From positions 41,269-105,268 of the forward strand of contig LSSL01000380.1 of NCBI GenBank assembly GCA_001953115.1: a stretch of DNA of 64,000 bases, in the 5' to 3' direction. The DNA comes from Smittium mucronatum (lineage: Eukaryota > Kickxellomycota > Harpellomycetes > Harpellales > Legeriomycetaceae). The notes below the pieces were generated by a model, which did not search any database, was not told the DNA's origin, and saw only the letters and a list, made by a program, of their open reading frames with translations. Shown here piece after piece: positions 37,193 to 52,342 of this stretch. Each line of letters starts with the position of its first letter. The stretch's first letter is position 1. A program made the position numbers and the translations under genes.

Positions 37193-38137
37193 ATTTTTCA
37201 ATATAAGACAAATGTGTGAAAAGATTAACACTGTGAGAATTCAAAAAAAATTGAGTATTATTGCATAAAAGTATGGAAAATTTTGGTTTATTCCATTAAA
37301 TTATTATATAATTCTAAATATCTAAATTTGACGAGTTGATCTAAAAAAAAAGAAGAAAAATCGGCATATAACTCCTGATTTATCTTTGAAACCAAAAAAA
37401 ATATGAAAAAATAATATCCCTGTAATAAAAATAGTAATACTTTATTTTTGGTGATATGGATATAATTTTCTTGCAATAAAAATATATTTATTTAAATTTC
37501 TAACTATTTTAAGCTATTTTGGGCCACAAGATAATTTTTTTTAGATTTTTTAAAAGCTTTAAGCTTTTTAAAACGCAGTTAGAAATCATATATAAGTATT
37601 TTCTACATAAAATTGGAAATATATATGTATATAATTATATTTATTTTAGTACAAATATTCATAGAAACTTTGTTATATAACATTCAATTGGATTTTGTAA
37701 AGAAAATATTAAAAATAATACCTAAAAAATATTCTTTTGATTTTTTTTAATAGCCCTTAATTTTTTAAAATTAGAAAAAAAATATCTTGAAATAGATATA
37801 AAATATAATTATGTATTTAAATAGATAATTTTCTCTATTTTTATAAACCAAAAATAATAAATACGCAAATAAAAATAATAAGAATTAGAAAAATAAATTA
37901 TTTAATTATATCAAGCATTTAAAAGAAAATAAGGCTAATGGTTGGTTGATTTATTTGTTTTTATCAAGATAAGTGATTTTAATATTAATTTTAAATTATT
38001 GATTTGTAAAAAATACTGACATGAAAAAAATTTAATACGTAACTAAATCGGAAAATTTTTATATAAAAATTCCAATTAATTGTTAAATATGAACCTGATT
38101 TCAAATCAGATTTGATATCATATCATGGAAAGAAATT
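37193..38137. other. AT-rich stretch, no gene seen
   Basis: This lies between the 3' LTR and the right arm of the inverted repeat. A 62-codon minus frame (37288-37476) has no motif and is within chance expectation. Confidence 0.5.
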
Positions 38138-38707
38138 TTATTTTATAAATGATGTTGAAAAAAATGGAAAAAATCCAGCTTAAAAATGATTATAGTATAT
38201 TTCTATCTATACCTCATCAGATTTAGCGGATCTTTTAGGTTCTTATTTCAAAAACTGTGCCTAACTTCTATTTTTAGGAAAATTTGAGCATTAATTATCG
38301 ATCAATGGTCTTGGTGTTTTTTCTAAAATAGTTTTTAGATTAGATACTATCATAAATTTTTTAATTAAATTACAATACTTATAAATTGTGATTAATTATA
38401 CATAAATTATTGGTAATATTTGTATATTTCTGATTGAAATAACCTCAATTAATTTTAATATATTATTAAAATTTTGACTCTCAAAAAACTTTGATTTTTT
38501 AATAAATTAAAAGTTTTTTTAAGCACATGTTACTAGATTTAAAAAAAAAATTCTATTTAAAAAACATTTATAATGATTACCTTGAAATATATGTTTTCGA
38601 AGCTATTTTTCACTTTTTTTGTGGTGAAAAAATAAAACATATACATGGAAAAACTATTAAATCCGCTCATTTTCACTCAATACAGTATAAACCAATAAAT
38701 AATAAAA
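38138..38707 (+). repeat. Right arm of the widely spaced inverted repeat
   Basis: This is the inverted copy of 28422-28990; near-identity covers about 38200-38707. It carries the same short open frame on the plus strand (38527-38730), whose text (GEKIKHIHGKTIKSAHF, then YKPINNK) faintly recalls the DE-x-x-x-x-x-G+ to KP region of piggyBac-like transposases. I regard that as a weak hint only. Confidence 0.85.
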
Positions 38708-39949
38708 CATTAGCATTTTATAATCACTAAAATTTTATATAAGCAACCCATTATCTAAAATCTATCACTAAAATTTGGCATTCATTGCATTTTTCACCAC
38801 TATAATTTGAGCTTTATCATTAGACTTTTTTTTCAGTTATTATTGGTCAAAATTTCAAAAGCTAATGCAAATTTTATCCTTTTTAGGAAATTCATTAAAT
38901 TTTCCCTTATTTGTGGTATATATATGGTCATTAATAATGACAGTAATATTGAATATCAACCCGGCCGCAATTTTTTAAAAAGGCAAATAATAATTACAGC
39001 CTAAAAAAACTCGAAATAAAACTATAAGTCTATATTCATAAAAAAAACATATCCTATTCATTTAAAAAAGGTGAAATTAGATTAATATTATTTAATCAAA
39101 AGTATTTCATGAAATCGAATATTATATGTGCTAAATGATATAATAAATATCATATTAGTCACATTATCAACAATATATAATCATAAGTGACAAACTTATA
39201 GTCGCTTCACAATTAATAACTAAAGAGTAGTATTCGATATATTTACATTTGCGAATATTGTGCAATTTAAAAACATCAAGAATATAAAAAATAGGTATTT
39301 TATTAGCTCTAGGAATTCATTTAAAGTTTTAAAAAAACATTTACATAGTTATTCCATTTTTTTTTATTAATAAAGGTATTTTTGCTATAGAGACTGATAA
39401 CTGAAATAATTTCTATCTTATTATAGTATGTCACAGCATACAGAAAAGTGATGGCATGGTTTTGAGATATAGGAAACGATATGATGAATAATCCAAAAAT
39501 AGTTGAATGTCTCTTAGAAAGTTAACACAATTATTAATAAAACAAAATTTGAACCAAATTTACATTTTTTTTTATTAAATAAGCTTTTAGAGAATTTGAT
39601 AATACTGATAAATACAATCACCTTAATCATTTTATCTATATTATGGATATTTCATCATCCCAAGCACTTAAAAAGCTATTTGTATCAATGGTTTTCGCAA
39701 TAAGAATGGAATATGAAATTTTTCCTCTATAATTTTTTTTTCATTATTGTCATTATTTTGAATTGTTACAAGACGAATTTGAACTGTAAGGATGTTAGAT
39801 ATTTGATTATTCTATCACTGGTAAAAATAATGTTCATCTATATATCGCACAATAGGGGAAATTTTATCAAATTTCCTAAAAAAGAAAAATTTGCATCAAA
39901 TTTTAAAGTTTTGGCCAATGAATATATTGAATTTTTTTTTAGTGATTAA
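38708..39949 (+). other. Possible continuation of a decayed element
   Basis: Open frames at 38807-39004 and 39713-39949 on the same strand as the arm's frame are more protein-like than chance frames nearby (for example INNDSNIEYQPGRNFLKRQ and SHNRGNFIKFPKKEKFASNF). They may be pieces of the element whose 5' part is duplicated in the left arm. No family was assigned. Confidence 0.2.
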
Positions 39950-42900
39950 GCTCAAATTTTAATGGTAAAAGACGCGGTGAATGACTGATTTTAGTGATAA
40001 GTGTTAGATTTTAGTATTAGATGTCATATTTCGGGTTGGCTATTCAAGTTTTTAGTGATGATAACATTTTTACCAAAAATAAAATTAAACTACTTTAAAA
40101 TTATTTGGATAATATATTATGTTTTAAAGAAGGTTTTAAATATATGTTTTTTCCATACGTATAATTTATAATATCAACGATTTAATTAGTATATTATTGA
40201 AATAATTGACGAATTAGACAAATTTTATAAATGTTTTCTAGTGCATTATTATTTTTGCTTAATAAATTATTTTATTCCATGAAAAATATTTCAATATATG
40301 TAGAATAAATAAAAATTAATAGACCCTTGATCATGTCGTTTTATTTATTCCAGTCTTTCTCTTCTAAAATCTATTCATCTGAAATTAGGATTCTATTCGA
40401 TATTAAATACATGGTATTTAAGATTATCTGAAGTAAAAGAGAAAATAAATGTCTTTTTAATTACAGATGGAAAAATATTGGAAATAACATAATGATTTAT
40501 AATAAAGAGTTAGATTATCTTTGATTTCTAAAAGGTATAAATTATCTAGCCTGGGATCTATAAAAAGGACAAAAATGGGCCGATAAAAAAGAGAAAAAAG
40601 AGGAAAATTCTTAGATGGAAGAATCTTTTTTCAATTTATTTACTATATTAATAGGTTATATTAGAAATATAAATGGGAGCTAGAATTCACAAATAAATCA
40701 TTAAAAAACCATCCAATTTTCTTTGTTAGAAGCTTTTTCCCTCTTATTAAAGTATACATAAAATAAAAAAAAATAAAAAAGATAGAATGGAAATCATCTG
40801 TTGAAATTTTAATTACACCTGATCAACACGAAAGCCCTGAAAACCTAACAGATCACCCTCCTGAGATTCTATCAAAGCCCAAAACTTATATATTATTGCT
40901 GAAAATGAAACAAAAAAAAAACTCAAATCATAAAACTAATTTTTTAATTCTTTAAAATTTTAATCGAAATTCTGCTTAAAATGATAAAAATGATTAGTAT
41001 TGGGTATTTAGTCATAAAATTTTAATTTTCATGTTTTACATTTATTTTCAGATTGTGATTTTAATTTTTTCAAATTTATGATACATATTTTTTCAAAATA
41101 TCTATTTTCTAATTTATTATCTATTTAAAATAAATTTATGAAATTTTTTTTTATACCGTTTAAAATTTATCCAAGTTATTTAATGTATTCGAAAATTTTT
41201 TTAATTGTTTAAATATCATATTTTCTTTTCATAATCATTACTATTTACCACATATCTTCTATCGATTTATTCTTAATATTATTATTTATTAATAAATTCG
41301 TAGATTATTTGTGAATAATAATGGAATATCAATAATTTTATTACTAACTTTGATAGAAAAATGTCAAATTATTTTTTTCCTCAAAAGCTGTAAAAAATAT
41401 ATTAAACCTGTAAAATTCAACTAATTCTGAAAAATATATACAGAATCTATTTTTAACAGTCATTATAATTAAAAACTTTATTTGAGGATAAAGGAGTGAA
41501 TAATAGAAGTATTAAAAGTAAAAAAATAAAAATAAAATAAATGGGTTTGAATAGAAGATAGCAAGAGGTGAAAAAAAAGTTGAAAAGCTTAGCCATTCGG
41601 AAATTTCTAGGCTTCTGTATTTATATCCTTTTCAGTTTTCTAATTCCAATTATTCTCATGTGGGAAATAATCAATTGGGAGAAATATTTAGTGTGAATAT
41701 TAGTGTATTGTCAGATAAAGATATTCCTGTACTTGAATTTTAGGGAAATATTGATAAAAATTAACCATAATCTAAACTGAATAGATTTTTTGATTTCTAA
41801 GACTCGTGATTTGTTCCAAAATTTCGTATGTGCATCTGGTTCTATTTAGAGAAGAAGAAATATTCTGAATCCCTTTTTTTGCTATTATTGTTTATATTTA
41901 ACAGATATCCAGATATACACAAATATTAAAAATGATTGATAATCTAATATTTTTGTATCAGGATTTAAATATTTTAAATTAAACCGTCTGCATTAAAAGA
42001 GTAATATGAGGTATATATATTAGATAAATTTGTTTGAAATATTAAAAAATAACTCGTATAAAACATATTTGGTAATTTATTATAACTTAATTAAAGTTTT
42101 AGCAAAAAGAAAAAATTAGCAAGTGTTTTTATTTCTTTTTTTTTTTGATGGAATTTTCCGAAATTTGCGGACAAAAATGACTGATATAAAACATAATTCT
42201 GTAAATATTTTCCGAAATTTGCTGAAATTTCCAAATTTTATCTAAGGATTAATACAGAAATAGCAAAAGATTATAATTAATTGTTTTTATTGATTTAAAA
42301 AGTTCTATTGTTTAAAAATAGTAAATTTTAACAAAAAGCTTTTTAATTTTTTAAAATTGCGTATTTTTATTGAATAAATAAAAACTAAGAAAGCCTATTT
42401 AGAGTTAATATATTTATTTTTGATTTTTTTACGGATAATTTATGTTTTATTTATAAAATGTCATATAAACTAATTCAAAAAAATTAAAAAAATTAGTTCC
42501 AACTCCCCTCAGCCACACCAGTATCTCCAAATATCAAGGGAATTGGTTCAATATGGTAGATATATATATTAAAATAAAACTTTATTGTATAAAATTAAGT
42601 TACGAAGAAATAAAATCGCCCATTAAGTAATATCATTTTTTTTTAATTAAAAATAAGTAAAATGCAATACTATTGTTAAATGAAAAAATTCTGATAAAAT
42701 ATTTATTAAAATCCAAAAAAAATATTTATCCCTCAAGCCAGCTTATTATAATAGCTTAAATTAAAACTTATTGGATTTAATTCGCGTTTCATTTATTTTA
42801 TCTCAATTTTTTCATCTATTAAAAAATATCAATCTAAATTTCGAGAAATATTAATACTTTATACCATTTAAAATGTGCGATTGTTTAACTTTAAAAAAAA

Positions 42901-45900
42901 ATCTCATGAAAATGTAAAAAATATATAAATTAAATCCCATTTTTTTTATCAGGATAGAATTGGATAAAATAAATAAGTGTTTTTGTAAAAAAATAACTAT
43001 GTATAATCAATAACTTAATATTTACGGATTGCTAATGAAATAATGGAAAATAATCGTTTTTTCAAATATATTTTCAATACTTTTTTGGTGTAATGAAGTG
43101 ACAATGGAACTAATATAATTCTGAATTTTTTTTGTATAATTAAAGATTTATTAAATTATAAATAATCTCTCATAATAGAAAAGTTGCTCATAAATTTTAT
43201 CTTCGCATGATACTCAAAGTGATTTATTATTTTAATTTTTCACATTATTTTTACTTAAACATTATATTTTGTCAAAAATAAATATTATAAATATATAGTT
43301 CAAGAGATAGTTAATTCTTTGTGTCAAAAAAAATACCAAAAATTATTATGATTAATAAAAATTTAGATTAAATATCTTTAATATATGTAAGAAAACATAT
43401 CACATATTAGCGATAGTATTTAGACAAATAAATGCACATAAAAGTAAATAAGCTTTATACCAAAAAATTTAAAGCGAGTTATTCTGTAAATGATTAGGCA
43501 CGTAGTAAAGATTTGTTTAATTTAATTTGAAATAACTTGATAAAATAAGGTTTAAAAATCTTGATATTATTTAATGTCTGATTATATGTAATCTCAGGTT
43601 ATTGATCCTATTTAATTTGCAAAAAATTTTCTTTGAATATTTCAATCCTTTTTTTATTGATCAAATATTATAAAAAATACGTTTAATTAATTTATAAATT
43701 TTTTTGAAATTACAAATAAAAAAAACGGGTTAATAGTTAATTTCAAGAGTATTCGAAAATTTCCGAGAATTTTTATAAATGTAATATTATATGCTGAACA
43801 TACCTCTTTTATTTACAATCATTTTTAAAATATATTATAATAAATTTATTAAATGTATTAAAATATAATATATACCTTCTATAGTGGTGGATAGTAGCTC
43901 AATGATGAATTTTGAAAAAAAAATCGCTATTATATTTATTTTTGAATACTTTTTAATATTTTGGATTTATTTCAAAAAAATTTTATTAAGGTGATGGCCA
44001 CGAAATTAAATTAATATGAATATATCAGATTTATTACATTTTTTTTACATATCGGAATTAATCAATTTTTGTCTAAACCAATATTTTTTATTTATATATG
44101 ATTTTCCAAATTAAGATAATCGATAGCTGAATATATTAAATTATCCATTTTTATTTATTTCCATATTGTTTATAGGATCAGGTATATTTAATTAGAAAAA
44201 AGCCTATAAAAAAATCTGTTTAATTCGAATTTCAAATAGAAAAAATTTAATATTTAAAACCGAAAAATTTTATTTTAAAATATAATATGGAATTTAATCA
44301 AGATTTTAATTTTAAATTTGATTTGATTTGATTTTATTTATTGCCATTTTTTTGGGAAACTCAAATCATGGATTCATTTAATAGATCTGACATAAATATT
44401 AAATTAGCATGGATTAAAAATTTTGCATTCTAGATTTAGAAATCAATCAAAAAAAATACAAGTATTAATTATACCAAAAAAAATATTAAAAAAAACTATT
44501 TTGACTTAAACTTAAAACTTTGCAGTAATAATCTAGATGAAATTCAGCAACGAATATATTCATATAATATATATGAAATTATTTATAATTATTTCACCTA
44601 GCGATATATAAATATTTGCAGTTAATAGTTCAAAATTTATGATTTTATTTTTATATAAATTATCCTGTTTACAATATCATACCGAAACCCCCCCAATAGA
44701 TTTTAGCATGAACAAATAAATTAAGTACTAAAATTATTAACTTAAAAAATTATCCGAATTTAAAAAGAATATCAGCATAATTTATTAAATATAAATATAA
44801 TTTTATAAATATATAAACTTCAATCAACATTTTAGCCAATAATATTGCTAATAAATTACATATAAAAATAAAATATTATTAAATAAATAAATTTATCAAT
44901 AAATTATGATATTAAAATTTACAAAAAATATAAATGAGAAGTGAAAGCCGGTGAATTTTATAAATAAAAATTGATAAATCACTTAAAAAACCTAATTTTG
45001 TTAATTTAATTATTTCTAAATCATTATGATAAAATTAATTTATTATATTTTAAAATATACCATGACCCATTTTTCAGAATTTTAACATTTACAGAATATA
45101 AATTATGTCAATATATAGTGATAGAAAAAACATGTGTTTTTTTGCAAAGAATAATAATAATTATTATTGGTAGTAAGATATTGATTTATAAAAATTATTT
45201 TAATTTTGAAGTGTAGGATGATTAAGGATAATATCCTATTAATATTTTATTAATTTTATCACCAATTATTATTAATGAAATTTCGCTTATAGTTTATCTA
45301 AAAAAACAAATATTTTTATGCACACCTTTACATATAATAATGCAAAAATTGTGAATTTTAATACACCATTATTTGCAAAATTTTAAAATTTACCCAAATA
45401 TTGTCAAAATATATTTTTAAACCGCTTTTCATTAAACTCCTTAGTAAAGTATGTTTTTTTATTTAATTATTTATGCAATAAAACCATCGAAAATATAACA
45501 ACTGTAAAATAAAATTTTAGATATTTTTTTTTCAATTATTGTAATCGCAAAAAGAATTTATTTTAACGAAAAAAACTAAAAAAATTAATAATATATTGTT
45601 TAAATTTTTTATTAAATTTTTCATTCTGAAGACTTTATTTTGCAAAATAACTTACCATTATCAGGAAAAAGGGAAAAAGCTGAATAATCAATAGATTTTT
45701 ACTAAGATCAAAAATTTTCAAAAATAGTTATATTGATATAATATTAAAGTGATAGGTAAAATATTTAACTTTAGTGATATTTCAAAAAATTTAGCACGAA
45801 ATGATAGAGTGCAATGAAAAATTAGGTATAAAAAAATAAAATTAAAATCAATTAAAATTAAAATTAATGAAAAAAATGGGGAAAAAGACAACTCTTACCT

Positions 45901-48900
45901 TTTGATAGTTCATAAAATGAGTTAATATTATTGCTTTCACCAATTAAATCTTTAATTATACACGTAATTCAAAAAAAAAATCCATTGGAACTTATTGTAT
46001 TATTTTTTTTGGATACCCATTTATATTGTTTGGAATTTAAGGTATAAATCCGAAATATTTTCCGCTAGCTATATGCATAGTGAAAAGTTAAAATTAAAAT
46101 ACTAAAACTTAACAATTTCATTAAATTAAACCATAATTAATTAATAGTGTATCTGAACACACGATAAAAAAAATGACAGCTGATATTGAATTAAGTATCA
46201 CAAATTCAGTATTAAAAAACATTTCCCTAATTCTAGAAGATTAAACTATTATTATCAAACTTTTAAATCCATTAAAAATCTGATTTAAAAATGGAAAATA
46301 ATTTAGGTAAAAACTTATAAAAAAAATTTTATCTTTTTAAAAATTTATACATTTTTATCATATTCCAAACAATTAAATTTTTATTTATGAGAAAGTAGGG
46401 AAAGGAAAAGGAAAATAGCGTATATTTATCCCATGTAAAAAAAATATTTCATAAAAAATATTAATTGGTAAGAAAGTTGAAATCATTTTTCTTCAAGCAC
46501 AAAAAATTCTTTAGTATGGAAAAACTCTTAAATCAAAAAATATTAATGAATTTAACAAAAAATTTAAAACTATAGGATTATTAGAAACAATTACAGGTAT
46601 ATTAATTAAGATTATTCTCATTGCTAAAGCTGTAAAACCGCAATATGATTTTATAAACTTACCAGAATTGATAATTTATATGGTTTAAAATCGATTAGAA
46701 TAATTTTCTTTTTTAAAAAGTTTGATTTTAAAAAAAGGAGTATTTTTTGACTCAAAAAAGGCTGTTTTAATTGAATTCGAGACTTTCAATATGATGTATA
46801 ACGATTTAAAAATTATAATAAAGGTTTATATAAACTGGGAAATTCAGAAATTATACTACATTATTTCATATCAAAAATATTCAGAGTTATAAAAAAAATT
46901 CACAGGTATATAAAATACTGTCTCAAAATAACAGGCTTGAAGTAATAAAAAAAAATTCAAAGAAAAAAAGAAAACGCTGAATAAAAATCGATACTAAAAA
47001 GGAAATGTCTTAACATCTCGATTGATCATTTATATATAAAAAAATTTGACTTTAAATAAAAAATATTATAATAATTAAGTAAAATATTATGTGTATTGAA
47101 TATTATTGGTTTGGATGACTTATATTATTCTTTTTTTTCTTCAATGATGACTTTATGTATTTTAGATGTTTTTATATTCAAAATTTTGATTTCGGTGAGA
47201 AAAATGACTTTATTTACTAGAAATTACTAAAAAAAATATCAAATTATTACAAAAAATAAAGAATAATTCAATTATATTGTTCAAATACAAACTAATTAAT
47301 AGAGCTTATTTATAAGATGGCATCTTTATTGATACTTAAAATACCAATTAATTTTTTTTTTATATAGGTCATAAATATAGATTTTTAAACTTATATCAAA
47401 AAAAATTTATAAATTTTAAAAAACATGATTATATAGGGTAAAGTTTTTTGCATTGAATTTATTGATATATGATTTTTATTTTTTTGATATTATTTAATTT
47501 AATATTCAATAAAAATCGAAAAAATATTTTTTAAAAAATTCTTAATTTTCTCATCATACTTGTTTTACAAAACTCTAAAAATCTGCAAACTATTGTAGCA
47601 ATGTGAAAATCCACGAAATTTTGTGCAAGAACAGAATTATAAATTCTTTATAAGTAAAAGTGTGAAGAAATTATTTTAACCCTTTGATTTAAGCTAATTT
47701 TTTTAAAATTATAAATTCTGAACTTTTTTTGCCAAAATAAAAATTATTTTATTGAATTTCTAAAAAAATTTACTATAAAATTAGTTATTAAGTTAAAAAG
47801 CCCTTCAAAATAATCACATTATTAAAAAATAAAAAACGAATTGATATTTTATTTTTTTTGAGGATAAAAACTATTTCTTTGGCATTTAACCTATCTGAAA
47901 TTTTATAAAACTTAATTTTTTTTAAATTAACCGGAGGAAAAGGTTTTTTGAATAAATGAATAAAATTTTAAATCTGCTGTAATATCATTAATGGAATTTA
48001 TATTTAAAATATATTAGATAATAATAATAATAATAAGCTTTATATCCTATTAATATTATACAATGCAATTTTTATTATATAATTTCAAAAATGAATTTTT
48101 GTAATAAGTTTCTATAAAATAAGCCATATTTTATGTAGATTTAAAATTATAAAAAAATGTTTTTATTTTCTCTTAAGGATAATCTCTTTAGTTTTTTCCT
48201 TTGTAGAAACAGCTCATTAGAGCTTCTTTAAAAATAGAGTCTATAAATAAGAATTAAGAAATAAATAAATATTATATTTATCTCACATTAATAAAATTTA
48301 CAAATTTTATCACTTTTAATAAAACTAAACTCAAAATTTGAAACATAATATAAAAGATAGAGAGCAGCTTTTATTTAAATTAACTTTCAAATATATAATA
48401 AATAAATTGGTAAAATCACACAAAATATAATTAAATATTCTATAAAGTTAGATTCGGATTAATTAGGTATAACCAGGGTGAAAGATTAAAAATATTCAAA
48501 AAATTATTATAAAAATTCAATTAATTAATTTAATAGTAAATTTATTTGAAAAAATAACCAAGTAATAATTATGTCATTTTTATCTATTACATTTTTTTTA
48601 AATTTGTTTTTTATTTACAATAGATATAATTTATTGCCACATCAACGTAAAAAAATAATTAATAAATGAAAATATTAAAAAATATTCTGTAACCTTTCCC
48701 TATCGGAATAAATTTTCTTCTCTAATAAACATAATATTTTTGATCGAAAATTTAAGGATGGATAATAATTTACCATAAATATTATATCTAATGATGTTTA
48801 TGATTTATAATTGATAAGAGTGTTTTTTCAGAGAAATTTTTTTCTGTTAATAAAATAGGCTTATTTATTATCGTTTTTTTAGAATTTTTTATATTTTTTA

Positions 48901-51900
48901 AATAAATATTAGATATCCAAAAATAAATATAAATTATACCGTTAATGGGACATTTTTAATTAAATAAAGCATTTGTTGTGTGCATATTTAAGAATCTTTT
49001 TTTTTGATCTTTTTGAAATATATTATCCAACTAAGAAATATATTTTATTTGGTGAAAATTAAAATAAAATTCACACCATTTACATTTTTTTTAATTAAAA
49101 TCCAAATGTTTATTATACATTAGCTGACTTCCACCACTTTTTTTTTTAGATATGAGTAATTATTTGAGTTGAATTCACTTCGTAAAATTCAAATGGATAA
49201 AAAGAAAGAAAAAAGTGGAAAATTGTGTATTTTAGAATAAAATTTAATCGTTATTTATAGATTATTTTTAATCTTATTTTTTTCTAATATATAATAAAAT
49301 AAAAATATATCATTATTGATAAGAGACTAAAAATACTCCGTTAATAGTTTAATTTTAGTATTTTGTCAAATAAATATCGACATAAATTGGAAAAAAAAAA
49401 TTCTAAAATTTAATATTCTCAAACTTTAAATCAATTTTATGAACATTTATATACAATAATTATGATTTATCAACGGATATCATATTTTAACTTTATTGAA
49501 TAATGATTAAATTTTAGGATATATCTATTAAACATGCTTAAAGGGATAAAAATATGATATTATTTTTTTATAAGATATGAGAAATCTATAGTAAATCTTT
49601 ACAAAATAGATATAATTTATCATAAAATTTTTACTGAAAAATTATAAAATAAAGAAAAATCAAAAAATCCTTCTAAAAACTATGAATATATACCCCTCAT
49701 TTCCTCCACCATAACTAATAAAATTGATTAAATGTATAAGTAAAAAATTTAAGGTTAAAAAATTGTTATTCTGTTTATCTAGTCGCATATTAATATAACG
49801 ATGAAAACTTTTAAAAGTTTGTTATTATATATTTGTGATATACAGCAAAGAAAAAATTTCATAAAAAAACCCTTTCATAATTGTGGATTAGAATAAATGG
49901 TTTTGAAAAATATTAGATAGTTTGATAAATCTGTTCCGCACGACTTTAATTTCAAATTAAAATATCTATTTATAATAAAATAACATTATATCTTTAATTT
50001 ATGAATTCAAAAAAAATTTCCAAAAAAAAAATAAAGAATGAGTATTAGTCATGTTTTTACTAAAATTTTCTCTGTAAAAAAAAGAAAATATAAAATTTAT
50101 GCCATTAGGAAAATAATTAAAAGCATTTTTATCACTAAATTAATGTAAATTAATACCCATTTGTAGTGTAAAAACTTTTGGCTAGTTTTATAATTAGATT
50201 TTACTTCTTCCCTTAGCTACCAACGGCTCTCATAATTAATTAATAATGTTTATTTTAAAAAATTAAAATGATTAATGGAAGTTTTGTTAATAAAATCCAC
50301 ATATTCATATTAGATAAAATATGTTTCCAAATTATATCCTATGGCATGGTAATATTAAAAAACAGTTGCGTGAAAACTCCTAAAAGATTATATCAGTATT
50401 TATCCCAATATTTATTTCATATAATCGTTAAAAAATGACGAGCTATTTAAGATAGTTTATTAATTCAATCTGCATCTAAAAATATAAAAATATAAAATCT
50501 TTAATTTTAATTTTTTTATAAAATTAAACTAGATTGAATTTTGTAATTAAGTTTCGGAAAAGGCTGCAGAGGAAAATTTATTACAATCATAATTTAAAAA
50601 AAATTATCTCAGGGAGATTTTTAAGTAAATTTACTCTTTAAATAGGGTTTTAGTATCCATAATATAAATCTAAGTAAAAATATTTAACTTCAAAAAATCA
50701 TTTTCAAAAAAATAGCTATATTTATCAGATAATAATTTAATATATATTTAATTGATTTTTTTTTTTTATGCAATAAACCTTTTAATTTAATTGATAAGTT
50801 TTTTTTATATGATTTTTTTTATATTTTAAGAGTTAATTTTATAAGAAAAACTGTATTTAAAAAAGTATATTGCTATTTTTTGTAACCGAATAAAAAGAAA
50901 TAATGAAGATTTGTAGATTTGCAATTATTTTATTAGACAATATTATATAAATAATTATGCAAAAGTATTTTATAATATTAAATTGTAATAAAACATTAGA
51001 AATTTTTTTAAAAATTATTTTCATAGGGATATAAATGAAAAAAAAATTGAATTAAATATACAAAATATGATAATTAATCCAAAAATTCTAGATTTATTCA
51101 ATTTTTTTGAAATAAATAACAATTATAGGTAATTTAAATGATTGAAACTCAGAAAATATATATTTTGCAGTATTTTTTTAATACAAGTCACAAATAAAGT
51201 GACAAAATAATATTTCTGATAAATTTAAAAAATGTGAAAACTAGGTTATGTTTATTTTGTCTCCTTGTCTTTTTTGAAAGTTTAAAGCATATATGAATTT
51301 TTTTTCATTTTTATAGTTTAATTATAAATTTTAAAAATTATAAGAGATATAATGCAAAATATTTAATTATGAAGTTGTTAAAAATAAAATAAAATAATAT
51401 TATATAAGCTGAATTTTTAAAATTTTCTAAAAAAAATCCGAGTTTACCATAATATTATTAGGATAAATATACATTAATTTTTTTAAAAAAAAATTATTTA
51501 GAACTCTTAATAAGAATATTCCAATAAAAAATTATTTTAAATTTTTCCAAATAACTACATCCCAACTATTGTAAGAATTGCTTATATTGGAAATTTAATT
51601 AATTTCTACAATAGAATAAAATTTTGATTTATTATCAAATTTACAAATTATTAACCCGAATTCGAAACAAAATTTCATATTTCATTAATTAGATATTATT
51701 AATAATTTCATAAAAATCATCTAAATTATTTCTAAAACTTTTTAAAATTCTTTATACACTACAATGGACACTCTATTTTCCCTAGTGATTTTTTTAAAAA
51801 TTAGAATGAAATATTTTTATATTATACATATGTATTTATATTGAATTTAAATTGAATATATTATTTGAAGAGTTAGAAATTTCTATTTACAAAATTTTTC

Positions 51901-52342
51901 AAAACATTATCTTAAAAATACTTTATTTTTTATTCAATTTTAAAAAAATTCACAATTAGATATAGATTATAAATAATAATATTTTTAATTTTTAATAAAT
52001 TTAGAGTTCAATTAGAAATTTGTTTTTTAATATGAATTATTAAGATGATTATGAAAGTATCAACTTTGAGCATAATAAATACAAATCTTATGTAAATATT
52101 TAAATTAACCAAAATAATTTTTATTCTTTAAATATTTTGAAAATCTAAAAATTAATTGGTAAAAGCGAAATAAGTTTATCTAAGTTATTAGTTTGGATTT
52201 ATTTTTGATAGAAGTTGGTATACTGATAAATATGCTTTTAATCAAGAAAAAAGTATATTTGGAAATATGGGAAATTTTATCAAAATAATCTTTAGGTTTA
52301 AAAAAAAAATTTAATAAATATGTTTTATATGGTTTTGATTTA
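39950..52342. other. Long AT-rich stretch with one coding-like relic
   Basis: Almost the whole stretch is A+T-rich with no recognisable gene. A single exception is 40767-40946 on plus, where an open stretch of higher GC reads IEWKSSVEILITPDQHESPE and on through NLTDHPPEILSKPKTY; it has no upstream start and I cannot place it in a family. An (AAT)n microsatellite lies near 48017-48037. Confidence 0.5.

Noticed and set aside
38527..38730. piggyBac transposase
   Set aside because: Only a faint resemblance over about 30 residues, without the catalytic Asp motifs or the flanking domain. It is kept only as a hint in the annotation.
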